DNA of 49,947 nucleotides from Mycolicibacillus koreensis. GTDB lineage: Bacteria; Actinomycetota; Actinomycetes; Mycobacteriales; Mycobacteriaceae. How positions within the stretch are numbered: the stretch's first letter is position 1; each line of letters starts with the position of its first letter. The notes beneath the pieces were generated by a model, which worked only from the letters and a program-made list of their open reading frames with translations, was not told the DNA's origin and ran no database searches. Shown piece by piece: positions 31,075 through 41,138 of the stretch. Position numbers and translations under genes: made by a program. The DNA lies in the NCBI RefSeq assembly GCF_002104795.1, contig NZ_NCXO01000031.1:1-49947 (forward strand), in the 5' to 3' direction.

Positions 31075-32048
31075 CGACATCGGACCTGGCCGCCGGCAAC
31101 GGCGGTGTCGGTGCCGTCGGGCCGATCACCACCCGGCCCGGCGACATCTGGCTGGGCGGGCGCAGTTGGCGCCGCGCCACCTGGACGATCGCCGAACTGC
31201 AGGCCGCCAAGGCGGGGCGCACGATCTCGGTGGTGCTGCCGGCGCTCGACGAGGAAGCCACCATCGAATCGGTCATCGACAGCATCACCCCGGTGGTCGG
31301 CGGGCTGGTCGACGAGCTGATCGTGCTGGACTCCGGATCCACCGACGACACCGAGATCCGCGCAATCGCCGCCGGCGCCCGGGTGGTCACCCGCGAGCAG
31401 GCCCTGCCGGAGATGGCGCCGCGCCCCGGCAAGGGGGAGGCGCTGTGGCGCTCGCTGGCGGCCACCAGCGGCGACATCGTCGTGTTCGTCGACTCCGACC
31501 TGATCGACCCCGACCCGATGTTCGTGCCCCGGCTGGTGGCGCCGCTGCTGCTCGACGACGGCATCCACCTGGTGAAGAGCTTCTACCGTCGGCCGCTGAA
31601 GGTCGCCGGCGGCGAGGACGCCACCGGCGGCGGCCGGGTCACCGAACTGGTGGCCCGCCCGCTGTTGGCTGCGCTGCGCCCGGAGCTCAGCTGCGTGCTG
31701 CAACCGCTGGGCGGGGAGTACGCCGGCAGCCGGGAGTTGTTGACCTCGGTGCCGTTCGCGCCCGGCTACGGGGTGGAGATCGGGCTGCTGGTCGACACCT
31801 ACGACAGGCTGGGGTTGGAGGCGATCGCCCAGGTCAACCTGGGAGTGCGGGCGCATCGCAACCGGGCGCTGGCCGACCTGGGGGCGATGAGCCGTCAGGT
31901 CATCGCGACGCTGCTGTCGCGGTGCGGGATCACCGACTCCGGCCGGGAGCTCACCCAGTTCCTGGCCGATCAGCACGGCTATCTGGCCCGGCCGATCCCG
32001 GTGTCGCTGGACGACCGGCCCCCGATGAACACCCTGCGGCCGCGCTGA
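31071..32048 (+). CDS. gpgS: GpgS, glucosyl-3-phosphoglycerate synthase
   Basis: 325-residue GT81 glycosyltransferase that joins glucose from UDP-glucose to 3-phosphoglycerate. It starts methylglucose lipopolysaccharide synthesis and yields the compatible solute glucosylglycerate. VVLPALDEEATIESVI is the donor site, VDSDLID (Asp141, Asp143) the DxD-like metal motif, and PRPGKGEALWRSL and VEIGLLVDTY are family blocks. It is cytosolic and dimeric in M. tuberculosis. ATG overlaps the folP2 stop as ATGA, so translation is coupled. Confidence 0.95.
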   Translation: MTTSDLAAGNGGVGAVGPITTRPGDIWLGGRSWRRATWTIAELQAAKAGRTISVVLPALDEEATIESVIDSITPVVGGLVDELIVLDSGSTDDTEIRAIAAGARVVTREQALPEMAPRPGKGEALWRSLAATSGDIVVFVDSDLIDPDPMFVPRLVAPLLLDDGIHLVKSFYRRPLKVAGGEDATGGGRVTELVARPLLAALRPELSCVLQPLGGEYAGSRELLTSVPFAPGYGVEIGLLVDTYDRLGLEAIAQVNLGVRAHRNRALADLGAMSRQVIATLLSRCGITDSGRELTQFLADQHGYLARPIPVSLDDRPPMNTLRPR

Positions 32049-32117
32049 CCTTCTCCCCGCATGACCCCGCGGACCCGTTTCCCGGCACTGCGACGCCGAT
32101 AGGGCACTATCGAGGGC

Positions 32118-32501
32118 GTGACGTTGGTGCTGCTGTACACGCTGGTGCTGGTGCTGCTGGCGGCCGTGCTGTTCGGCCTGGTCAGCCTGCTGTTCGGTCG
32201 CAGTGAGCCGCTTCCCCCGCTGCCGGCCGGGACCACCGCCACCGTGCTGCCGGCCTCCGGGGTGACCGGCGACGACGTGGAGGCGGTGACGTTCACCCAG
32301 GTTCTGCGCGGCTACAAAACCAGCGAGGTCGACTGGGTGCTCGACCGGCTCGGCCAAGAACTCGACCTGCTGCGCGGTCAACTCGCCGCGGTGCAGGCCA
32401 CCCAGAACGCCCGAGACGCCCAAGACGCCCGAGACGTTCAGGACTTCGAGGACGCGCACGCCGTCGACCCCGGCCGTGGTGAGGACCTCGGCCCGTCGTG
32501 A
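32118..32501 (+). CDS. Membrane-anchored DivIVA-domain protein (Rv1209-type)
   Basis: 127 residues: one N-terminal membrane helix (LVLLYTLVLVLLAAVLFGL), a short linker, and a DivIVA N-terminal-like segment VTFTQVLRGYKTSEVDWVLD followed by coiled coil (LGQELDLLRGQLAAVQ). DivIVA motifs bind curved membranes and organise polar growth, so a role at the cell pole or septum is plausible. The tail has a degenerate DAQDARDVQD repeat. GTG 32118 start. It overlaps the next gene by 4 nt (GTGA). Confidence 0.85.
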   Translation: MTLVLLYTLVLVLLAAVLFGLVSLLFGRSEPLPPLPAGTTATVLPASGVTGDDVEAVTFTQVLRGYKTSEVDWVLDRLGQELDLLRGQLAAVQATQNARDAQDARDVQDFEDAHAVDPGRGEDLGPS

Positions 32502-33100
32502 CCGCCGCGGCCGACGACGACGGCCTGACCCGCTGCGCCTGGGCCAGCGGGTTGAGCGGGCCCGGCGCGCAGCTCTACCGCGACTACCACGACCACGAGT
32601 GGGGCCGGCCGGTGCACGACGGGACCGCGCTGTTTGAACGGATGAGCCTGGAGGCGTTCCAAAGCGGCCTGTCGTGGCTGACCATCCTGCGTAAACGGGA
32701 GAACTTCCGGCGCGCGTTCGACGGTTTCCGCATCGAGTCGGTCGCCGGGTTCACCACCGACGACGTGCAACGGCTGCTCGACGACGCGGGCATCGTGCGC
32801 AACCGCGCCAAGATCGAGGCCGTCATCGGCAACGCCCGGATCGTCGCCGCGCTGGACTCGCCGGCGGACCTGGCTGACCTGTTGTGGTCGTTCGCGCCGC
32901 CGCCGCGCCGGCGCCCGGCGAGTCACGCCGAGATCCCGGCGGTCACCACCGAATCGACCGCGATGGCCACCGCGTTGCGCCGCCGCGGGTTCCGTTTCGT
33001 CGGTCCCACCACCGCCTACGCGCTGATGCAGGCCACCGGGATGGTCGATGACCATCTGCGGGGCTGTTTCGTCGCGGCGCAGCGACGCAGATCACATTAG
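32498..33100 (+). CDS. tag: DNA-3-methyladenine glycosylase I (TagA)
   Basis: 200-residue helix-hairpin-helix glycosylase that removes 3-methyladenine. RCAWASG has the N-terminal zinc Cys; YRDYHDHEWGRP is the substrate-recognition loop; FERMSLEAFQSGLSWLTIL, the DDVQRLL hairpin region and FVGPTTAYALMQATGMVDDH with the final Cys complete the Tag pattern. GTG 32498 overlaps the previous stop as GTGA. Length agrees with Rv1210 (204). Confidence 0.93.
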   Translation: MTAAADDDGLTRCAWASGLSGPGAQLYRDYHDHEWGRPVHDGTALFERMSLEAFQSGLSWLTILRKRENFRRAFDGFRIESVAGFTTDDVQRLLDDAGIVRNRAKIEAVIGNARIVAALDSPADLADLLWSFAPPPRRRPASHAEIPAVTTESTAMATALRRRGFRFVGPTTAYALMQATGMVDDHLRGCFVAAQRRRSH

Positions 33101-33232
33101 GGCCGGGTCGTGCACACCCGCCGGGGCCGATAGGGGACAATGGGGGGACAAAGTGGCGCGTGACCGTTGGACGTGTCGGCCGTGGGGGCCGCGTCGGACA
33201 GGTCAACCGGCTTAGCTTGGAGGGAGCACTCG

Positions 33233-33400
33233 ATGGCGGCTATGAAGCCCCGGACCGGCGACGGTCCACTGGAAGCGACCAAGGAGGGGCGCGGCATCGT
33301 GATGCGGGTACCGCTGGAGGGCGGTGGTCGGCTCGTCGTCGAGTTGACCCCCGACGAGGCGGCCGCCCTGGGCGACGAACTCAAAAACGTCACCGCCTGA
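33233..33400 (+). CDS. DUF3117 protein (Rv1211-type)
   Basis: 55-residue actinobacterial protein found in nearly all mycobacteria: AAMKPRTGDGPLEATKEGRG, then a beta-rich MRVPLEGGGRLVVELT and TPDEAAALGDEL. Structure-based role unknown. GGAGGGA precedes ATG 33233, and in-frame upstream codons (from 33167) lack a site. It is convergent with glgM and separated from tag by 132 nt, so it has its own promoter. Confidence 0.93.
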   Translation: MAAMKPRTGDGPLEATKEGRGIVMRVPLEGGGRLVVELTPDEAAALGDELKNVTA

Positions 33401-33418
33401 CGACACGACCATCGCCTG

Positions 33419-34600
33419 CTACCCGCAGAGGGTGCGGTAAATCCGGAAGGTCTCCGCGGCGCTGCGCGCCCAGGAGAACTGCTCGATGCAGCGCTGCCGG
33501 CCGGCGCGCCCGTACTCGCGTGCGGTGGCCGGGTCGGCGACCAGCGCGTTGACCGCGTCGGCCAGGCGCGCGGCGAAGCCGGTCCCGTCAGTGTCGGTGG
33601 CGGTGGTGTAGCGCACCAACGTTCCGGTGACGCCGTCGGCGACCACTTCGGGGATGCCGCCCACATCGGAGGCCACCACCGCGGTCTCGCAGGCCATCGC
33701 CTCGAGGTTGACGATGCCCAACGGTTCATACACCGACGGGCAGACGAACACCGTTGCCGCCGACAGGATCTGGCGAACCCGGTCTCCTGAGAGCATCTCC
33801 GGCAGCCAGAACACCCCGTCGCGTTCGGTGGTCAACTCGTCGACGGCCATCGAGACTTCCGCGGCGATCTGCGGGGTGTCCGGCGCCCCGGCGGCCAGCA
33901 CCAGCTGAATCTGCGGGGCGAAGCGGTGAGCGGCCGCCAACAGCTCGGTGACGCCCTTCTGGCGGGTGATGCGGCCGACGAACGCCACGATCGGACGCGC
34001 CGGATCCACCCCCAGCTCGGCCAGCAGCGGCGCGTCCGGTGTGCCGGCATCGGTGCGCACCGGAGTCCACGTGTCGGTGTCGATCCCGTTGTGCACCACG
34101 TGCACGATCCCCGGGTCCAGCGACGGGTACACCCGCAGCACGTCGTCGCGCATGCTCGCGCTGACCGCGATGATCGCGTCGGCGTGGGCGGTGGCGGTCT
34201 GCTCCACCCACGACGACACGTGATAGCCACCGCCGAGTTGCTCAGCCTTCCACGGCCGCAACGGTTCCAACGAGTGCGCGGTGAGCACGTGCGGGATGTC
34301 GTAGAGCAGCGAGGCCAGATGCCCGGCCAGCCCGGTGTACCAGGTATGGGAGTGCGCCACCGCGGCCGACGCCGCCGCGTTGGCCATCACCAGGTCCGCG
34401 GAGAGGGTCGACAGCGCCGCGTTGGCGCCGCGTAACGCCGGGTCGGGTTGGTGGACGAACGCATCCGGGCGCGGCACACCCATGCAATGCACATCGACTT
34501 CGCAGAGATGACGCAGCTCAGCGACGAGTTCGGTGACGTGCACCCCGGCGCCGCCATAGACCTCCGGCGGATACTCCCGCGTCATCATTGCCACCCGCAT
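33419..34600 (-). CDS. glgM: GlgM (annotated GlgA), alpha-maltose-1-phosphate synthase
   Basis: 393-residue GT-B glycosyltransferase. [15 protein letters not shown] is the acceptor-side glycine loop, [10 protein letters not shown] the donor-domain start, and [17 protein letters not shown] the nucleotide-sugar EX7E-type motif. In mycobacteria Rv1212c joins ADP-glucose to glucose 1-phosphate to form maltose 1-phosphate for GlgE, also affecting glycogen and capsular glucan. The start is ATG 34600, with TACCGT (complement of 34608-34613) 7 nt upstream, so leaderless; the frame upstream to 34645 is not needed. Divergent from glgC, the producer of its ADP-glucose. Confidence 0.94.
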   Translation of the reverse strand: MRVAMMTREYPPEVYGGAGVHVTELVAELRHLCEVDVHCMGVPRPDAFVHQPDPALRGANAALSTLSADLVMANAAASAAVAHSHTWYTGLAGHLASLLYDIPHVLTAHSLEPLRPWKAEQLGGGYHVSSWVEQTATAHADAIIAVSASMRDDVLRVYPSLDPGIVHVVHNGIDTDTWTPVRTDAGTPDAPLLAELGVDPARPIVAFVGRITRQKGVTELLAAAHRFAPQIQLVLAAGAPDTPQIAAEVSMAVDELTTERDGVFWLPEMLSGDRVRQILSAATVFVCPSVYEPLGIVNLEAMACETAVVASDVGGIPEVVADGVTGTLVRYTTATDTDGTGFAARLADAVNALVADPATAREYGRAGRQRCIEQFSWARSAAETFRIYRTLCG

Positions 34601-34690
34601 ACCGCAAACGGTAGTGGCCGGGCGGCACCGGCTGCCGGGGCCCACCCGTCGCTATGGCAGCCGCGCCCGGCGGCCGATAGGTTGAAAGCC
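34601..34690. promoter_or_regulatory. Divergent leaderless promoters of glgM and glgC
   Basis: Leftward TACCGT at 34608-34613 and rightward TAGGTT at 34678-34683 each end 7 nt before their start codons (ATG 34600 and ATG 34691), leaving 64 bp between for the two -35 regions. This arrangement lets one regulator balance ADP-glucose supply and use. Confidence 0.5.
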
Positions 34691-35905
34691 ATGAGGGAAG
34701 CGCCACATGTGCTCGGCATCGTGCTGGCCGGCGGGGAGGGCAAGCGGCTGTACCCGCTCACCGCGGACCGGGCCAAGCCGGCGGTGCCGTTCGGTGGTGC
34801 CTACCGGCTGATCGACTTCGTGCTGTCGAATCTGGTCAACGCGCGACTGCTGCGGATCTGTGTGCTCACCCAGTACAAGTCGCACTCGCTGGACCGCCAC
34901 ATCTCGCAGAACTGGCGGTTGAGCGGGCTGGCCGGGGAGTACATCACCCCGGTGCCGGCGCAGCAACGACTCGGCCCGCGCTGGTACACCGGCTCCGCCG
35001 ACGCGATCTACCAGTCGCTGAACCTGATCTTCGACGAGGACCCCGACTACATCGTGGTTTTCGGCGCCGACCACGTCTACCGGATGGATCCGGCGCAGAT
35101 GGTGCGCTTCCACGTCGACAGCGGCGCGGGCGCCACCGTCGCCGGTATCCGGGTGCCGCGCGCGGAGGCCTCGGCGTTCGGCTGCATCGACGCCGACGAA
35201 TCCGGCCGCATCCGCCGCTTCGTCGAGAAGCCCGCCGACCCGCCGGGCACCCCGGACGACCCGGAGGTCAGCTACGTGTCGATGGGCAACTACATCTTCA
35301 CCACCAAGGTGCTCGTCGACGCGATCTGCGCCGACGCCGACGACGACCACTCCGACCACGACATGGGCGGCGACATCATTCCCCGACTGGTCGGCGACGG
35401 GATGGCCGCGGTCTACGACTTCTCCGACAACGAGGTGCCCGGGGCCACCGACCGTGACCGCGGCTACTGGCGCGACGTGGGAACCCTCGACGCGTTCTAC
35501 GACGCGCACATGGACTTGGTGTCGGTGCACCCGGTGTTCAACCTCTACAACACGCGGTGGCCGATCCGCGGGGCGACCGAGAACCTCGCCCCGGCCAAAT
35601 TCGTCAACGGCGGATCGGCGCAGGAATCGGTGGTGGGGGCGGGCAGCATCATCTCCGCGGCGTCGGTGCGTAACTCGGTGCTGTCGTCGAACGTGGTGAT
35701 CGGGGACGGCGCGATCGTGGAGGGCTCGGTGATCATGCCCGGGGCCCGGGTGGGCCGCGGCGCGGTGGTGCGCCACGCCATCCTGGACAAGAACGTGGTG
35801 GTCGGGCCGGGGGAGATGGTCGGGGTGGACCTGGAGAAGGACCGGGAGCGGTTCGCGATCAGCGCCGGGGGTGTGGTCGCCGTCGGCAAGAACGTGTGGA
35901 TTTGA
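34691..35905 (+). CDS. glgC: GlgC, glucose-1-phosphate adenylyltransferase
   Basis: 404 residues, identical in length to M. tuberculosis GlgC. It makes ADP-glucose from ATP and glucose 1-phosphate. [16 protein letters not shown] is the nucleotide-binding loop, [10 protein letters not shown] follows, [11 protein letters not shown] has the metal Asp, FVEKPADPP the sugar-phosphate Lys. The C-terminal left-handed beta-helix ([19 protein letters not shown] onwards) mediates allostery and tetramer formation. ATG 34691 is leaderless by the TAGGTT at 7 nt. Confidence 0.96.
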   Translation: MREAPHVLGIVLAGGEGKRLYPLTADRAKPAVPFGGAYRLIDFVLSNLVNARLLRICVLTQYKSHSLDRHISQNWRLSGLAGEYITPVPAQQRLGPRWYTGSADAIYQSLNLIFDEDPDYIVVFGADHVYRMDPAQMVRFHVDSGAGATVAGIRVPRAEASAFGCIDADESGRIRRFVEKPADPPGTPDDPEVSYVSMGNYIFTTKVLVDAICADADDDHSDHDMGGDIIPRLVGDGMAAVYDFSDNEVPGATDRDRGYWRDVGTLDAFYDAHMDLVSVHPVFNLYNTRWPIRGATENLAPAKFVNGGSAQESVVGAGSIISAASVRNSVLSSNVVIGDGAIVEGSVIMPGARVGRGAVVRHAILDKNVVVGPGEMVGVDLEKDRERFAISAGGVVAVGKNVWI

Positions 35906-36030
35906 GCCTCGCGCCCCACCCGGGGTAAATATTCGCACGTGTGCATGTATGCTGGTTGCGGGTGTTGTTCGGCGGATGCCGACGACACCAGCGAGCGGTG
36001 CGGCGACGGTCGCCGCGATGGGGAGGCAAC

Positions 36031-37875
36031 GTGGACGTCGTGCTGGGGGTCTCGATGACTCGGTCGGCGATCTACACCTCGCTGGCCGAGGGGGATCGGG
36101 CCGCTGGCGTGACCATCGACGAGGACATGCTGGCCGTGCCGGCCGATCACCGTGCGGTCGACGAGGTGGTCGCGGCGGTGTTAGCGGCGCGTCAGCAGGC
36201 CCGCGACGGCGGGTACCGGCTGTCCTCGATCGGGGTGACCTGCGTCGATCAGGCCGACACCGCGATGCTCAGCGACGCGCTGGCCGACCACGACCTCGGC
36301 ACCGTGATGGTGGTGTCGGGATTTCTGGCGGCGGCGGCACTGACCCAGACCGTCGGCAAGGCCCTGGGCTATCCGCACACCGGGCTGCTGTACGTGGAGC
36401 CGCAGGCCCTGACGGTGGCGGTGGTCGACTCCGGAACCGGCGCGATCGGCGCGGTGCACCGGCGCGGGCTGAGCGAGTCCGGCGGTGATCCCACCACGGT
36501 GCTGACCGAGGCGCTCACCGAGTTGATGATGCTGGAGACCCGCCCGGGAGGGCTGTACGTGGTGGGGGCGGGCGCCGACGTGCGGCCGCTGCGCGACGCG
36601 GTGGAGGCGGTGACCGCGTTGCCGGTCAACGTGCCCGAGGAGCCGGCGGTCGCACTGGCCCACGGCGCGGCGGTCGCCGCCGCCCATGCGCCGCTGTTCA
36701 CCATGTCCACCCAGGCGTTGGCCTACTCCCGCGACCCCGGTACCGGCGGGGTGGATCCGGAGGAGCTGGCGCGCCGGTTCGCCGACGGCATCGGCGGTGA
36801 CGGCCCCGCCTACAGTGCCGAATCCACCCACGCGGGCCGCATCGATGCCGGGCCGACCGACGCCGAGTATGCCGACGCCGACCATGGTGACCCCGTTGAC
36901 TACGCCGACCCCGACCATGGCGACCATGAGGCCGCGACGCAGCGGGTCCCGGTGCCGCGGAAACGCCGGACCCCGCTGCTGGTCGGCAGTTCGATGGCGG
37001 TGATCGTGGTCATCGGCATGGTCGCCCTGGTGATTTCGTTGGCGATGGATGTCCGTCCGGCGGCGCGGCTGCTGCCCAACTTCGGTGACACCCCCGCGGC
37101 CCCGGCGCCTCCGCCGCCGCAGACGATCCAGCAACCCGCACCGGTGGTGCAGCAGGCCCCGCCCCCGGATGTGGCGGTGCCCCCGCAGGAACCGCAGGCA
37201 CCGGCTGTCGCACCGCCGGCCCCGCAGGCCCCGAGCGTCCCGGAGGTTGCCGCCCCGCCCGCTGCGCCGGCACCACCGCCCGCTGCGCCGGCACCGCCGC
37301 AGGCCGCGATGCCCGATCCGCCGGCCGCGCCGCTGCCCGAGCCACCCGCGGTGCACGCGCCCGTCCCGCCGCCCGCGGCGCCCCCGGCTGCGGTGCCGGT
37401 GCCGATTCCGCTGCCGGTGGTGCTGCCCGAGGTGCCGATCTTCTCCCCGCCGAAGGCCCCGGTGGAGAAATCGCCGCCGAAGAAGAGTCCACCGACCGTG
37501 GAGTCCCCCAAGGCACCCAAGGCGCCCAAGACACCCAAGAAACCCGACATCCCGACCGCCCCGGAGCCGCCGAGCTGGCAGCCGCCGTGGCAACCGGACA
37601 AACCCCAGACCCCCAAGACGCCCAAGACACCCAAGACGCCCAAGGCGCCGGAGCGACCCAGCTGGGAGCCCCCCAGCTGGGAGCCGCCGAGCTGGCAACC
37701 GGAGGCGCCGAAAGCGCCGAAGGCGCCGAAGGCTCCAGGGGCGCCGAAAGCCCCGCAGCTGCCGAGCTGGCAGCCGAGCCACCCGCCGGCCTGGCAGCCC
37801 AAGGCACCATCGGGACCGAAGCTGCGGCTACCGGACCTGCGGCTGCCGTTCAGCGGCGGCGGTCACCACAAGTAG
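36031..37875 (+). CDS. DUF7159-like membrane protein with long proline-rich extracytoplasmic tail
   Basis: 614 residues. The N-terminal about 240 residues start VVLGVSMTRSAIYTSLAEGD and look like a mycobacterial DUF7159 (Rv0312-like) domain with an actin/Hsp70-like layout; LAHGAAVAAAHAP ends it. After an acidic linker with degenerate PDHGD repeats comes one membrane helix (about 316-340). The rest, about 270 residues, is Pro/Ala/Lys-rich, with tandem PKTP (four units), PSWEP (three units) and PKAP repeats and Trp residues. The topology is likely cytoplasmic domain, single helix, wall-spanning tail. GTG 36031 follows GGAGGCAAC. Two possible promoter elements are weak (TATGCT at 35948). It occupies the place of Rv1215c and PE14 and overlaps the next convergent gene by 13 nt. 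Function unknown. Confidence 0.82.
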   Translation: MDVVLGVSMTRSAIYTSLAEGDRAAGVTIDEDMLAVPADHRAVDEVVAAVLAARQQARDGGYRLSSIGVTCVDQADTAMLSDALADHDLGTVMVVSGFLAAAALTQTVGKALGYPHTGLLYVEPQALTVAVVDSGTGAIGAVHRRGLSESGGDPTTVLTEALTELMMLETRPGGLYVVGAGADVRPLRDAVEAVTALPVNVPEEPAVALAHGAAVAAAHAPLFTMSTQALAYSRDPGTGGVDPEELARRFADGIGGDGPAYSAESTHAGRIDAGPTDAEYADADHGDPVDYADPDHGDHEAATQRVPVPRKRRTPLLVGSSMAVIVVIGMVALVISLAMDVRPAARLLPNFGDTPAAPAPPPPQTIQQPAPVVQQAPPPDVAVPPQEPQAPAVAPPAPQAPSVPEVAAPPAAPAPPPAAPAPPQAAMPDPPAAPLPEPPAVHAPVPPPAAPPAAVPVPIPLPVVLPEVPIFSPPKAPVEKSPPKKSPPTVESPKAPKAPKTPKKPDIPTAPEPPSWQPPWQPDKPQTPKTPKTPKTPKAPERPSWEPPSWEPPSWQPEAPKAPKAPKAPGAPKAPQLPSWQPSHPPAWQPKAPSGPKLRLPDLRLPFSGGGHHK

Positions 37876-38546
37876 GGCACCAGCCGGTAGCGCACCCGGC
37901 GTTGATAGTCGGCGTAGCCGGGCAGATCGGCGTGCAGCAGCCGTTCCTCGTCGCGCAGTCGCAGCACCAGGATCGCCACGATGACCGGCAGCGCCGCCAG
38001 CGCCCACCACGAGCCCAACGCCAGCGCGATACCGGCCATCAACACCACCGTCGCGGTGTACATCGGGTGACGCACCCGGCCGTAGAGGCCGTCGCTGATC
38101 ACCTGCTGGTCCGCGTCGACGCCGATGGTGGCGCTTGCGTGAGCGTTTTGGATCACCACCAGGATGCTGACGGCCAGCGCGGCGGCGACCAGCACGTCGC
38201 CGCCGAGGGTCACCGCGAGCGGGACCGACGACCAGCCGAAGCGGTGATCGAGCGCACCGATCAGCAGGGTCGCCAGCACCACCGCGATGAGCAGGCCCAC
38301 CAGCAGCCTCTGCACGCCGCGGGTCTCAGCCAGCGGCCCGGCCCGCATGCGGCGTTGCAACACCGCCGGGTCGCGACGCCCCAGCACCAGCGCCGCGGCC
38401 ACCGAGGCGGCGGTGAACACCGCGAGGAAGACCCACGCCTGCCAGTAGTCCGCGCTGCCGGCGGCACCGAAGAGCACCACCGCGAACAGTCCCAACCCGA
38501 CCACCGATTCGACTGTCGCGATCAGTACCGTCCTCATCGTCGACAT
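37863..38546 (-). CDS. Isoprenylcysteine carboxyl methyltransferase-family membrane protein (Rv1216c-type)
   Basis: 227 residues with about six hydrophobic segments and the C-terminal ICMT signature: GLYGRVRHPMYTA, and RDEERLLHADLPGYADY with the SAM-binding Glu-Glu and Tyr. Bacterial members methylate small lipids or unknown acceptors. It is the last gene of the raaS operon, 4 nt beyond the permease, with GGGGGTGAGG before ATG 38546. In M. tuberculosis Rv1216c sits in the same place, so the protein is probably part of the exported-lipid or efflux function. Confidence 0.86.
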   Translation of the reverse strand: MSTMRTVLIATVESVVGLGLFAVVLFGAAGSADYWQAWVFLAVFTAASVAAALVLGRRDPAVLQRRMRAGPLAETRGVQRLLVGLLIAVVLATLLIGALDHRFGWSSVPLAVTLGGDVLVAAALAVSILVVIQNAHASATIGVDADQQVISDGLYGRVRHPMYTATVVLMAGIALALGSWWALAALPVIVAILVLRLRDEERLLHADLPGYADYQRRVRYRLVPYLW

Positions 38547-38550
38547 CGCC

Positions 38551-40191
38551 TCACCCCCGCAGATCGCGTCGTTGAAACCCGAGGACGCCCACCGCGATGA
38601 GAGCCCCGTCGAGCAGCAGCAGCCACCCCAGCCCGGCCGCGGTGAAGTCCCCGGCACCCACCCGGGGCACATGGGCGAACGGTTCCGCATCGAGCAGCCA
38701 CTGCGGCATCCCCGACAGCGACCCCAGCAGATACACCGCGACGAATCCCACCAGCACCGCCCAGGCGGCCGGGGTGAACCGCGGTGCCACCCCGAACAGG
38801 GCCACGGTGAGCGCCACCAGCAGCCACACCGCCGGCAGCTGCGCCGCGGCCGTCCCCGTCACCGTGGCGATGCCGCCCGCAACGTCGTCGGCGGCCACCC
38901 CGTAGACCAGGCCGGTGAGCACCCCGCAGCACAGCAGCGCCACCGCCGGGGCGCCGACGGCGAACAGCAGATGGCTTGCCAGCCAACGGGTTCGGCTCAC
39001 CGACCCGGCCAGGACCTTCTCGGCGCGCCCACCGGCCTCCTCCTGGTGCAGCCGCAGGGTCAGCGACACCGCGAACGCTGCGGCCGCCATCGCCAACATG
39101 GAGAACGCCACCGCGATGAACGCCGACTCCAGCTCCGTGGTACCGCCCAGCCGGGCCACCACGTCGTGGGCGGCGGTGCTGTCGCCCAATTCGTCGCCGA
39201 TGCCGTGGGCGACGCTGCCGACCAGCAGTCCGTAGAGCACCAATCCGACCGTCCACACCAGCACCGACCCGCGGTCGAGGCGCCAGGCCAGCCCCGTCAC
39301 CCCGCGCAGGTCTGACCCGGCCGCAGCGGGCCCGGGCCGGTCGGGCAGCAGTCCCGCCCCGACGTCGCGACCGGCCTGCAGCCGGTAGGCCACGGCCACC
39401 AGCACGACGGTGCTCAGCAGCGGCAGCAACAGCACCCACCACCGTTCCCCGGCGTAGGGGCGCACCTGCAGCGCCCAGCCCAGCGGGGAGAGCCACGACA
39501 GCGACCCTGACCCGACGTCACCGACCGCGCGCACCGCGAACGCGACGCCGAGCACCGCGAACGCCACCCCGCGGCACACCCGGGCGCTGGCGGCGAGTTG
39601 GGCGGCCACCGCCGCGACTGCGGTGAACACCAGTCCGGATCCGGCCAGCGCGGCCCCGAAGGCCAGCGATCCCGCCGCCGGCACCGCGGTGGTCAACAGC
39701 CCCGCTGCCCCGATCACCCCGGTGCCGATCGCCGCACCGCCGGTCAGCAGCAGGGCGGCGGTCAACCCCGCGGCGCGGCCGATGACCGCGGATCCGACCA
39801 GCTCGCTGCGGCCGGTCTCCTCCTCCGCCCGGGTGTGGCGGATGACGGTGAGGATCACCGCCACCGCGATCAGCAGATGGAACATCCCGGCCTTCCAGAT
39901 GCCGACCGCGCCGAGACTGTCGTTGTAGACCGGCCCGTAGAGCGCACGCTGGGCGGGGCTGGCCATGATCGAGGCGGCCAGGCTGGCCCGGTCGGCCGCG
40001 TCAGGGTAGATCGCGGCGATGCTGCCGATGTACACCGATGCCAGCGGCACCGACAGCAGCAGCATCCACAGCGGCAACACCACCCGGTCGCGGCGCAGCG
40101 CCAGCCGCAACAACACGCCGGTGCCGGCGAAGCGGCCGTCGAGACGCAGCCCCGGTGAAAAGGCGGGCCGGGCCGCCACCGTGGCGGTCAT
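38551..40191 (-). CDS. ABC efflux permease (Rv1217c-type)
   Basis: 546-residue permease with about twelve membrane helices arranged as two similar halves, each beginning with a basic stretch and a long hydrophobic run ([13 protein letters not shown] at the start, [16 protein letters not shown] at the middle). This fits the tetronasin-type exporter family, in which one permease works with one ATPase. The start overlaps the ATPase stop by 4 nt (ATGA). Rv1217c-1218c exports several drugs in M. tuberculosis, so a lipid or drug efflux role is likely. Confidence 0.9.
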   Translation of the reverse strand: MTATVAARPAFSPGLRLDGRFAGTGVLLRLALRRDRVVLPLWMLLLSVPLASVYIGSIAAIYPDAADRASLAASIMASPAQRALYGPVYNDSLGAVGIWKAGMFHLLIAVAVILTVIRHTRAEEETGRSELVGSAVIGRAAGLTAALLLTGGAAIGTGVIGAAGLLTTAVPAAGSLAFGAALAGSGLVFTAVAAVAAQLAASARVCRGVAFAVLGVAFAVRAVGDVGSGSLSWLSPLGWALQVRPYAGERWWVLLLPLLSTVVLVAVAYRLQAGRDVGAGLLPDRPGPAAAGSDLRGVTGLAWRLDRGSVLVWTVGLVLYGLLVGSVAHGIGDELGDSTAAHDVVARLGGTTELESAFIAVAFSMLAMAAAAFAVSLTLRLHQEEAGGRAEKVLAGSVSRTRWLASHLLFAVGAPAVALLCCGVLTGLVYGVAADDVAGGIATVTGTAAAQLPAVWLLVALTVALFGVAPRFTPAAWAVLVGFVAVYLLGSLSGMPQWLLDAEPFAHVPRVGAGDFTAAGLGWLLLLDGALIAVGVLGFQRRDLRG

Positions 40192-41138
40192 CGCAGCCCC
40201 CGCGGGGAGACCGGCTGCGCCGCAGGCGCTCCGGTGGCGTCATAGTGACGCAGGAACAGTTCCTCCAACGTCGGCGGCTGGCTGGTGAGGCTGCGCACCC
40301 CCGCCGCGCCGAGCACGCGGATCAGCTCTCCGAGGGCGGCGTTGTCGACCTGGGCGCGCATCGTGGTGCCGTCCCAGCGCAGGTCGTGAACCCCGGAGAT
40401 GCGGCGCAGATCTCCGGGGTTGCTGGCCACATCCGCGGTCACCGAGGTGTGGCTTAGGTGGCGCAACGCCGCCAGCGATCCGCTCTCCACGGTTCTGCCG
40501 GCCCGGATGATCGTCACCCGGTCGCACAGCGCCTCGGTCTCGGCGAGGATGTGACTGGACAGCAGCACCGTCGTACCGCGCTGCCGAGCCTCACCGACAC
40601 AGCGCTGAAACACGTTCTCCATCAACGGGTCCAGGCCACTGCTGGGTTCATCGAGAATCAACAGCTGCACGTCGGAGGCGAACGCCGCGATCAGCGAGAC
40701 CTTCTGACGATTGCCCTTGGAGTAGGTGCGTACCCGCTTGCTGGGATCGAGATCGAACCGTTCGACGAGCTCGTCGCGGCGACGCGGATCGAGTCCACCG
40801 CGCATGCGCGCCAACACATCGATGGTCTCCCCGCCGGTGAGCGACGGCCACAACGTGACATCACCGGGCACGTAGGCCACGTGGCGGTGCAGTGCCACCG
40901 CATCGGCCCACGGGTCGCCGCCGAGCAGGCGCACGGTGCCGCCGTCGGCGCGGACCAACCCGAGCAGGATGCGCAGGGTGGTGGTCTTTCCCGCCCCGTT
41001 GGGTCCGAGGAACCCGTGGATCTCGCCGCGCCGCACGGTCATCGTCAGGCCGTCGAGCGCCCGGACGGTCCCGAAATCTTTGACCAGACCGTCGATGACG
41101 ATCGCATTCTGGGTGCTGCCGGTGTTCTCAACGGTCAT
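40188..41138 (-). CDS. ABC efflux ATPase (Rv1218c-type)
   Basis: 316 residues with Walker [10 protein letters not shown], the signature variant [11 protein letters not shown], Walker [13 protein letters not shown] and H-loop LSSHILAE, all in the nucleotide-binding domain. The C-terminal about 80 residues ([16 protein letters not shown]) are the DRA-type regulatory extension, ending [16 protein letters not shown] 41138 follows GGAGAC; the frame extends upstream but no better site exists. The start overlaps raaS by 11 nt. Confidence 0.92.
   Translation of the reverse strand: MTVENTGSTQNAIVIDGLVKDFGTVRALDGLTMTVRRGEIHGFLGPNGAGKTTTLRILLGLVRADGGTVRLLGGDPWADAVALHRHVAYVPGDVTLWPSLTGGETIDVLARMRGGLDPRRRDELVERFDLDPSKRVRTYSKGNRQKVSLIAAFASDVQLLILDEPSSGLDPLMENVFQRCVGEARQRGTTVLLSSHILAETEALCDRVTIIRAGRTVESGSLAALRHLSHTSVTADVASNPGDLRRISGVHDLRWDGTTMRAQVDNAALGELIRVLGAAGVRSLTSQPPTLEELFLRHYDATGAPAAQPVSPRGLR

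Noticed and set aside
36181..37782. Minus-strand frames opposite the proline-rich gene, including a Gly-rich one resembling PE_PGRS
   Set aside because: Proline codons CCN read backward give Gly; the sense frame has a start with RBS and a sensible domain order.
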